Of a DNA stretch of 64,000 nt, positions 56,490-64,000 are shown piece by piece. A program made the position numbers and the translations under genes. The notes under the pieces were generated by a model. The model saw only the letters and a program-made list of their open reading frames with translations. It had not been told where the DNA came from and did not search any database. Position 1 is the first letter of the stretch. The number at the start of each line of letters is the position of its first letter. Where the stretch lies: positions 1,488,001 to 1,552,000 of the forward strand of contig NW_025408676.1 in NCBI RefSeq assembly GCF_020360975.1. Reading direction: 5' to 3'. Source of the stretch: Hirsutella rhossiliensis. Lineage: Eukaryota; Ascomycota; Sordariomycetes; Hypocreales; Ophiocordycipitaceae.

Positions 56490-57140
56490 TTACTTTAATA
56501 ATTTTACTAAAAGGTTTAAGAGGGATTAAAAGAATAAGATTTATAAACTCCTCGCTAATACTAAATAAAAACTAATTTACCTTATTAAGAACGCCTAATA
56601 ATTATAAGTTATTTACTACCTAATACTTATATATATAAAGCGTAGGTAAAACGCTATCCTTAGTATCTACTTCTTAGATATTATAATAAAATAACTTAGA
56701 ACTCTTTTCCTTTATATAACTCTAAATCTTATAAATATAAGCTAAACGATTAACGGCGATAAATATTTACGACTAAAGGTTTATAAGCTATACTTAAAGC
56801 TTTAATAAGGCTTCCCTAGCTTCTTCTTTTTTAGAATATAGTCTATATTACTCTATTAATAATTTAATTACTAAAATAAATATATTAGCTACTATATATA
56901 GAAAGAATTTAAAGATACCTATAAAAAGAAGCTACTAAGATACTATTATAATAGGGATAACTACTAATAATATTATTATTATAGCGCAAAGAATTTTTAG
57001 CTATTTAATAATTTATCTTCTTTACCTTAAAGTATTAAGTATATAGTATATTAATAGGATCTCTACTTAAGTTAATATATTTAGTAAGAGTAGCGCGCTT
57101 AGAAGCTTTTTAAGACCGATTTTTTAATATATAACTAAAA
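56490..57140 (-). pseudogene. Antisense Cys-rich ORF, second copy
   Basis: Reverse-complement counterpart of the ORF at 34609-35286, on the minus strand of the Gypsy#2 fragment. It has the same length and no large indel, but many more substitutions. The ATG is lost (AAAATA where the first copy has AGACAT on this strand). Its position between chromodomain and LTR is the same, so the ORF is a regular part of this Gypsy family and not a chance insertion in one copy. Confidence 0.6.
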
Positions 57141-57199
57141 TAAAGATATAAAAAACTTCTCGCAAAACTAATATACGCCTATAGCGGGTGCGTATCGCG

Positions 57200-58680
57200 A
57201 CTAAAACACTAACTAATACTAGGAATTAATTTAATAGTATTAATTACCCTTAGTAACGATACTACGCCGAGGCCGAGGGGTAGGTAGATATAGTAGCGGC
57301 CCTTAACGTACTAAGCTTAATTAAAGCGCGTAGCGCGAAGAGACGCTACCCGAATTTATATACCTTAATAGAGTAAGTTAATAAACCTAAAGTAGCGATA
57401 TAATACCGGCCTAGGCGCTAAGCGACCCTATAGAAAAAGTAGTATATAACGAACTCGCGGGCTTTATCCTAAGCGTATAGTTTAGTAGGGTATAGGTAGT
57501 AGTTAAACGGCTCTTTAAGGCAAAGAGCCGCGCCGGCAGCGCGTCGTTAGCGGTGCTCCGCGCGGACGAGAGCTTTAAGATAATAATCCGGGATATAATT
57601 AAGGAGGCAGTTAAGGAAGAACTCCGCCTAGGCATCGCTTTAGGCCCTAAGGGCCCTAAGCGAACCTAGGCCGCGGTCGTGGCCGAGACTAAGGGACCGA
57701 CTTAATACGAAGCTATAGTAAAATAGGTCCTACCGCGCTATAAACGCGAGATTATCGTAGTCCTTACTAAGGCACCGCCTAAAATCCTAAGCCGCGAACT
57801 AAAGGATATAGTAAAGGTAGTAAATATAGCCCTAAAAGCTATAAGCGCTATAGCGGCGAGGCGCCTTTAAAGCGGAGATATCGCGGTTATATTTAATACC
57901 GCGGCGAGAGCTTATTAGAGGGACTAAGGCTAGGTTAAGGCCGTGTTTAGACTAGAGGCTATAATCTCCTACTACGCGTATATAGTAATCGTAAAGAACG
58001 TCCCCTTAATAGTAGCGATAGTAGATAGGGAGCGATTGCTCTATAAGATTATAAAGGCAAATAAAGTTAAGGTCCTCTAGGCCTAGGCGCTACGCCCTTA
58101 ATCTAAGATATCGACGGCGACGACTATACTTATTAGGGTCGGTAGCTTAGAGGAGGCTAATAGGCTCTACGACCTAGGCCTAGTCCTTAAAGTATAGATC
58201 TTTTAATATAAACCCTACGACGAGTTAGTCTAACTATAGAGGTACTATAACTACTATAGATATAGCTATATTACTAGGCAATATATATCGATATAACTCT
58301 ATAGCTAATATAAGAGTATAGTATATAATAGAGGCGAGGATAAATATAGGGCTAAAAAGGGCGAAATCCCCTATAACTATATCTTATACTAAGGAGACTA
58401 CCTATTATAGACCTAGACCTACCCCGTAGCGAATAAAGCCTAGGAAAAGGTAAGGGAAAACTACCCGCGATAACCTTAATAGTTCGCGAATACCTAGATA
58501 TACGCCGAGTAACGGGTGCTCCTTACTATCGAAACCTAGGGCGTTCCTAAATCGACCGTAGTCTAGAAGCGGGGACTAGGTAAACCGCGCTAGGATAAGA
58601 GGTCGAGCTCGAGACACCCGCCGGCTAGTAGGGCTAGGGAGGCCGAACCGAGTATAAACGATATTCGTAGGTATAGTAGA
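57200..58680 (+). pseudogene. LINE-B#2 ORF1 remnant
   Basis: The region upstream of the endonuclease has an Arg/Ala/Gln-rich start and a zinc-knuckle end at about 58243-58400. The knuckles read Y-Y-N-Y-Y-R-Y-S-Y-I-T-R-Q-Y, which is the C-x2-C-x4-H-x4-C pattern with Cys and His turned into Tyr by TG-to-TA changes. This frame (codon start at 58243) differs from that of ORF2, so LINE-B has two ORFs. ORF1 would coat the RNA. A 74-codon open frame on the minus strand at 57411-57635 is only a shadow. Confidence 0.72.
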
Positions 58681-58949
58681 TAAAAAAGCGCTAGGAGATA
58701 GAGCGCCTCCCTCCCTATATAGACGACCCCTTTTACCTTAACCCTACTTATATATAACTAAAAGTACTATTTTAGAATATATAGAAGAGATATAAGCTAG
58801 CTTAGTTAGCGCTTTACTACTAGGCCGGCTTTAACTTAATAGTACTATAGGAAGTAGAAGCTATACCGGGAGGCGGCCCCCCCCCCCTTAGAGCGGCGCC
58901 CTATAGCTTAGTCTATAGGGAGGGGAGGTGCGCGCTATATATATATAAA

Positions 58950-61900
58950 AGGCTTAGGCCGGGGACTTAGTCGCCCTAGTCTAGACTAAACTAAAGCGAG
59001 GTGATTTTCGGGGATAGTACTAAACTATAGGCGATTTACTTACTACTAAGGGCCGCGAGGGTAAGAGCGCTACGCGACCTAAGCGTAATCGAACTAAAGT
59101 ACCTTATAGTAATAGTAAGGGACTTTAATATCTATTACCTACTCTAGGATAGATATAATAGAACCTCGGATAGCGCGATATAACTTATATAAGAGGTAAT
59201 AAGGCTATAACTTAAACTCGCTACCCTAAGAGGGGAGTATATAAGATTCTTCTATAGCTAAAGGGATAGTACTATCGACCTAGCTTAGGTAACGCCGGAG
59301 ACCGGAATATAGTATACTAGGCCTAACCTAGACCTAACTAGGTTAGACTATATCCCTTAAACTATTATATTATAGGTCGATACCTAGGCCTAGGTACCTA
59401 AACCGGCCTTAAGGTAAAAAGAAGCGGAAGTAAAGCTAGTTAAAGCCGAGACTATATCTTAGCTAGGACTATATTAGCTAATACTTTAGACGCCTAAGGA
59501 TATCGATAAGGACCTAGACTATATCTTCGCTACTGTAGCATAGATCGCGATAGCTATAGTTCTATACTAGGGGTAAGCATTACCTAAGGGCAACGTATAG
59601 TTTACCCTAGAGGTAAGGAGGGCGACGAGGGAGGCTAAGAGGGCGAGGAGGAAGTATAGGCGGGAAAGGAATAAGGCGAACTAGGAAGACCTATATAAGG
59701 CGTCTATAGCTTAGAAGCGGACTATCCGCGAGGTAAGGAGGGCCTACTAGCGCGAGTTCTTAAAGGAATTTAGTACCGATAATACTAAGCTCTAGAATAT
59801 AGAGAGGTAGGTAAGACTCTATAGTAAGCTATTACTAGAACCGACCTATATCCTACCGCTAGTTAAGGAAGGTAAGGACTAACTAACGGAAACCTTTAAA
59901 AGGAAGGCCTAGCTACTAGCCGCTAAGTTCTTCTTACTAGAGGCCGGTACGACCTAAGGGCTACCCCGGCCTATAGCTAAAGCGACCCTTATAGTTAACT
60001 AATAGATCTAGCTAGCCGACGTCGTAGGGGCGCTAGGTAAGATAGTAAGCTAGAAAGCGGCGGGTCTAGATAGCGTCCCCTTAAGGTTTATTAAGAAGTA
60101 CGGCCTAGCCTTAGTCTAGCGACTAGCTACGATCTTTAACGCCTATACCCGACTCTTATATTTCCTAGGTCGGTTCTATAGCGCGAATATAGTAGTTATC
60201 CGAAAGCTAGGTAAGAGGCCGGACGCCTACTATACGGTAGGGGGTTAGAGACTAATCTCCCTCCTACCTATAGTAGGAAAAGTACTTAAGTAGATATTAG
60301 CCTAGAGGATCGCGGGAGTAGCGGAGGCGAACGGTATCTTACTAAATAGATAAATAGGGAATAGGAGGGAACGCTTTGTAGAAGCAGCGATCCTACTAGT
60401 AACGGAACTAGTACGCGTAACGTAGGCCTAGAAAGGCATTATATTATTCCTATAGCTAGATATTAAGGGCGTATTCGATATAGTTAACTATAATAAGCTT
60501 ATAAGGGAACTAGAGCTTAAGGGATACCCTAGGTAGCTTATAAGCCTAATATAGAGCTTTATAAGTAATAGGAGATCGACCCTTTACTTTAATAGGAAGA
60601 CCTTAGAGCTAACTTAAGTACTAACGGGAGTCCCTTAAGGCTCCCCTTTATCCCCGATCCTATTTCTATACTATATAACCCCCTTATATAAAAGGCTTAG
60701 TATAATATATAGTATTTATACTATTAGCTTTACCGACGATATAAATATAGTTAGTATCGGACCTAACGAGGCTACTATAGTAGCACGCTTAAAGGAAGCC
60801 TAGAGGGTATACGCGGAATAAGCGACCGAGTTCGCGGTTACTTTCGAACCGTTAAAGAGCGAATTAATATACTTTATATAAAGGAGATAAGCGATAACGA
60901 CGCCGGTACGCCTTAGGGCCAACGTAGTAACCCCGGTCTAAGAGGCCCGCCTACTAAGGGTTTAGGTATACCGGAAACTACGCTAAAAGGCATACCTAAA
61001 ATAACTCTAAGCGAAGTTAAAGCGCTAGACTATAGCCCTAACTAGGCTTACGGCGTCTACGTAGGGCTATACCCTACTACGCGCTAGGGAAGTCTATAGT
61101 AAGGTAATCTAGTCCCTAATCTCCTACGCTATAGTTATATTTTATAAGATAATGCCTATAAAGGGGAAACTATACGGAATCGCGTAGGACCTTACCTAGG
61201 ACTAGTTAGCCTACCTCTAAGTAGTAATAGGTACCTACCGCGCGACCTTAGTCTACTAAGTCGAAGTAGAGGCGTAGGTGCCCTTAATCGACCTTTACTT
61301 AAACTAAAGAATAACGGATACCCTTTAAAGGCTAAAAGACTTAGGGCTCTTAGGCTAAATCTAACGCGCGTTTAACGCGGTCGCGGGTATACTTAAAAGG
61401 AGGCGACGCTAAAGAGAAGGCAGACCCCTAGCAGTACTACCTCTAGGTAGACCCCCCCTCGCGGAGGAGATAAGGGGGGTCTAGAGCTAGATAGGAATAA
61501 ACGACCTCCTAGATAAAGCTAAGTCGCTCGAAAGGCTAAACGAGGAATAGGCCGCCTAATAGAACGCTAGGGAAGACGCGATCTAATAATACTAAACTAC
61601 CCTTTACCTCGCCGACTTCCTACCTTAGTTTAATAAAGCGATAATATTAGACCGTTATAAGGGCCTCCCTAAGTATATTAGTATAGTAATTACCTAGATA
61701 CGTATAGGAAAGATCGGGCTTAACGACTTCCTCTTTAACTAATAGGTCCTTAGCGTAGTTTCGCTAATATATACCTATAGATAAAGATAGGATACTATCT
61801 ACTATATAATAATCGACTATCTATTAATAGTAAAGGTAAGGGAGTCCCTTTTAATACGGGCCTAGGACGTAGGTAATATAAGAGCGGGCCTTTAAGGGAA

Positions 61901-61990
61901 AAGGACTATAGCGCCGCTAGCGTAATAGTTCCTTTGCTTAGGTAGGCTCCGCTAGTTCGACCTAGCTCGGAGGCTATACGTAGATATACC
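58950..61990 (+). pseudogene. LINE-B#2 ORF2: endonuclease, RT, zinc end
   Basis: The endonuclease half shows V-R-D-F-N-I-Y-Y at 59115-59138 and S-T-I-D-L-A near 59270. The RT reads A-G-L-D-S-V-P-L-R-F at about 60060-60090 and G-V-P-Q-G-S-P-L-S-P-I-L-F at 60627-60665, with TAA for Gln. The active site is S-F-T-D-D at 60726-60740, in the same frame, with both Asp intact. After G-T-Y-R-A-T near 61230 the frame shifts, and a Cys/His-type C-terminal segment follows at about 61640-61960 with Tyr for Cys. It would nick DNA and copy LINE RNA, and is dead through stops. Confidence 0.83.
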
Positions 61991-62240
61991 GGATAATAAA
62001 ACTAAGGTTACGCTAGGGACGGAGCGGCCCTAACTAGGACTACCTTAGTTAACTACCTCCCTTACTAGGGCGACCTAGAAAGGGAGAGGACTTATAATTA
62101 TAGGACTATAGCTTTAACCGAACTAGACCTAGATAGACTAAGCGTAAACCTCGCCGATTAAACTATAGACCGAATAGAACTAATATAACCTAACTAAACC
62201 GACCTTAATAGCTATAGAATAAGACCTATTACCGAAAGAC

Positions 62241-64000
62241 TATAACCGAATAAGACCTAACTTAAAACTAAACTAAGATAGAGCCGATAACTAGCCCCCC
62301 TTAAACTATAACCCTAGCCTAGCTCGTTAGTAGTAACGTTTACCTTATTATCGCGGCGGGAATAACAAGACCCCTTTAAGGTAGTACGCGGAGTATAGGA
62401 GGGAGTAACCTAAGGCTTACGAGGAGTATAGGGACTACTACCGCTATAAGAACCCTAACGACGACCGAATAGACCTAACCCTAAACCCGAACTAAAGCTA
62501 GCTTAGACGGCTAGCTTACGAGATAAAGTAACGACTAGGGTCTTTACTAAGGTAGGACCTATATTAGCGGCGGCATAGAGGCGTTCGCTATAGCCTATAC
62601 TATAACTATAGATCTAATCGAGGTTAAGACTAGTAATAATCTTAGCTAGGACTAAACCGCGATAGCTATAAAGACGCTATTAAACGAAGTTAGGAGCGTT
62701 AGTAAGATCGGTAGGCGATATAAGATAGGGACGCTTTAGGGCGGGCTCGGCGCTAGGAGAACTACCGGGCTATAGCTCGGCGTTAGAAGGAGACGCGGTT
62801 AGCTCCCGAGCTAGCTCCGCGACGGCCGCGGGCATAGATACCTTAGCCTTAGCCTTAGATAGGGCCTTAGACGCGGCTACCGCCTTACCCTTACCTTTAC
62901 CCTTCCCTTTATCGATAGGGATTAAGGCTAGAATAGGCCTAGTAAGACTAGTAAGATTAAAGCCGCTATCCTCTATATTAAGGCTATCGCTAATAATAGG
63001 ATATAAATAGTTAGTAAGATCGTTAACCGCTATAAGAGTCTTTTAGGTAACTAAGAGCGACTTAGGCCCGACCTAGGCTAGGGTCTTAATAGCGTCGCTA
63101 AACTTACTTAGGTGCTTCTCTAGGGACTTATATATATAGCGGGTATTATCTATAAAACGGGTAAAGGCCGACGCGAGCGTCTCTCTCTATATTCTTAGTA
63201 ACCGTAGCTAAACTAAGGGCGGACTCGCTTAACGCGCCCTTGCCCTTAATAGCGGGGGCCTTCTAACTAGCGCGAATATAAGTTTCTAAAATAGTATAAT
63301 AAAGGCGCTCTTATACTAAACCCTTAATAAGGGAAGGGCTATTAACCTCGGACTATACTTAGTAGAGGGCACTAGCGGCCTCCTCGCCTTTAGAGGTAAT
63401 CTAGAACTTAGATTAATACCGAACTTAGATAGTACTATAGCGGGAAAGGGTTACTTACTCGGTAATAAAACTAGTTAGAGTTAGCGTAAGCGATATACGC
63501 TTTAGCCTTTATAGCTATTAAAGTTAGTAAAAATATTAAAGGTAAGACCGACCTAAGATAAAGCCGGGATTAATATATATAAGACTAGTTCTAATAGCCA
63601 GCGAAGGACTTATAGGTAAGCTTACTAATAAGACGCCCGATATACGTAAAATATAGGATAAAGCGCTCCGATCCCGCTACTATAGCGACTTTCTTATAAG
63701 GAGGGGGTTTTAAAGGAGGCAAGCCGCTACTACCCGAGTTAGCTTCTTAGTTAAATATTATAACGCGATAACGAGCGAACTAGATACGGTATTAAGGAGA
63801 CCTAGAGTTATAGAAACGAGGCGGGCGAGGTAGTAGTTAGGCCTATAAAAGAGATAGATAATAGAGAGATAGAAAGAGGCACGTATAGAACTAGGGGGGG
63901 AGGGCAGGTATATATAGGCGCGAGCCGGGCGCGCGTAATTAGTAACTATAAGATAGAGGGTAAATATAGGCCGCCGCGCCCCCGATCGGGAAGTCGCGTA
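62241..64000 (-). other. Segment downstream of LINE-B with a possible minus-strand frame
   Basis: No known transposon domain was found here. On the minus strand the part from about 63300 down to 62750 reads as a protein-like frame with a low density of Gln-type stops. It includes R-F-I-D-N-T-R, K-S-L-E-K-H-L-S-K-F-S-D, N-D-L-T-N-Y-L-Y-P-I-I-S-D-S and a Lys/Gly then Lys/Ala-rich tract before M-P-A-A-V-A-E-L. Towards both ends stops become as frequent as chance. The first 620 bp are repeated at 2001-2613. It could be a captured gene, a gag-like ORF of an unidentified element, or untranslated LINE-B sequence. Confidence 0.45.
63907..63918 (-). promoter_or_regulatory. TATA-like box for the minus-strand frame
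   Basis: The minus strand reads CCTATATATACC, flanked by GC-rich sequence and followed by a pyrimidine-rich stretch. It lies a few hundred bases upstream of the possible minus-strand frame. In TA-enriched DNA such a word is weak evidence. Confidence 0.25.

Larger units (their letters stand above)
55994..57142 (+). mobile_element. Gypsy#2 fragment: integrase C-terminus to 3' region
   Basis: Plus-strand copy of the Gypsy 3' part, collinear with 41790-41717 and 35692-34600 on the minus strand. It is very TA-rich. The integrase C-terminal domain lies at about 56060-56270 (D-I-V-Y, N-I-K, L-D-F-K-K-L-R) and the chromodomain after it. Importantly, it lacks the Copia-A insertion and so shows the empty target site. 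It stops at 57142 where LINE-B#2 begins. Confidence 0.85.
57143..62240 (+). mobile_element. LINE-B#2 non-LTR retrotransposon
   Basis: A plus-strand LINE whose 5' end (AAAAACTTCTCGC) directly follows the Gypsy#2 fragment. It has ORF1 with zinc knuckles, endonuclease, RT and a Cys/His C-terminal segment; I see no RNase H, which separates it from LINE-A. It has a GC-rich background, with many CG kept but nearly all CA and TG lost. It is the uninterrupted version of LINE-B#1. The exact 3' end is unclear because the homology between the two copies runs on to at least 62865. Confidence 0.88.

Noticed and set aside
57411..57635. Open 74-codon frame on the minus strand
   Set aside because: It lies antisense to LINE-B ORF1, has a Ser/Leu-rich composition expected of a shadow frame, and has no relation to neighbours.
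1..64000. CRISPR array, prokaryotic operons, tRNA or rRNA genes
   Set aside because: No regularly spaced direct repeats, no ribosome-binding sites or operons, and no cloverleaf or rRNA-like conserved core were seen. The content is eukaryotic retroelements.

Overview
This window looks like a transposon graveyard from a filamentous ascomycete (Pezizomycotina-type) genome. I found no intact host gene and no tRNA or rRNA. The dinucleotides CA and TG have been almost erased and replaced by TA: in 46021-46260 I count no CA and one TG. In reading frames that can still be recognised, stops sit where Gln (CAA/CAG) or Trp (TGG) would be expected. This is the signature of repeat-induced point mutation (RIP). 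Because CpG, CpT and CpC cytosines mostly survive, protein families can still be read through the stops, and all family calls below rest on that reading.

Five repeat families explain about 95% of the sequence. LINE-A is a Tad1-like LINE with ORF1 zinc knuckles, endonuclease, RT and RNase H (seven copies, #0 to #6). LINE-B is a second LINE with ORF1, endonuclease, RT and a C-terminal zinc-binding region (two copies). Copia-A is a 6.0-kb Ty1/Copia element with 557-569-bp LTRs (two copies, opposite orientations, each with a perfect 5-bp target duplication). Copia-B is a 6.26-kb Copia element with 463-466-bp LTRs (one copy). The fifth is a Gypsy chromovirus with a chromodomain and about 450-480-bp LTRs (one long nested copy plus fragments). 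Family names are mine.

Layout. 1-446 is a Gypsy LTR. 447-2000 is LINE-A#0. 2001-25915 is one minus-strand LINE-B copy split by Copia-B (2614-8873), Copia-A#1 (9718-15762) and LINE-A#1 (16596-22481). 25916-26224 is unassigned. 26225-34245 is LINE-A#2, split by an oppositely oriented LINE-A#3 (28586-30564). 34250-49538 is Gypsy#1 on the minus strand, split by Copia-A#2 (35693-41716) and LINE-A#4 (42174-43805). 49539-57142 is a scrambled set of Gypsy pieces in both orientations with LINE-A#5 and #6. 57143 to about 62240 is LINE-B#2 on the plus strand, followed by a less understood segment to 64000 whose first 620 bp are also present at 2001-2613.

The most interesting items are these. A cysteine-rich open frame lies antisense between the chromodomain and the 3' LTR of the Gypsy element. 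Both Copia families share a primer-binding site that looks like a match to the anticodon arm of initiator tRNA-Met, suggesting half-tRNA priming. A palindrome is conserved at the 3' end of LINE-A. One LINE-A insertion has an inverted 5' segment. One Gypsy LTR has a replaced half. The LTRs of Copia-A#2 are far less RIP-mutated than its interior. All coordinates of domains inside mutated elements are approximate; LTR ends and target duplications are exact readings.
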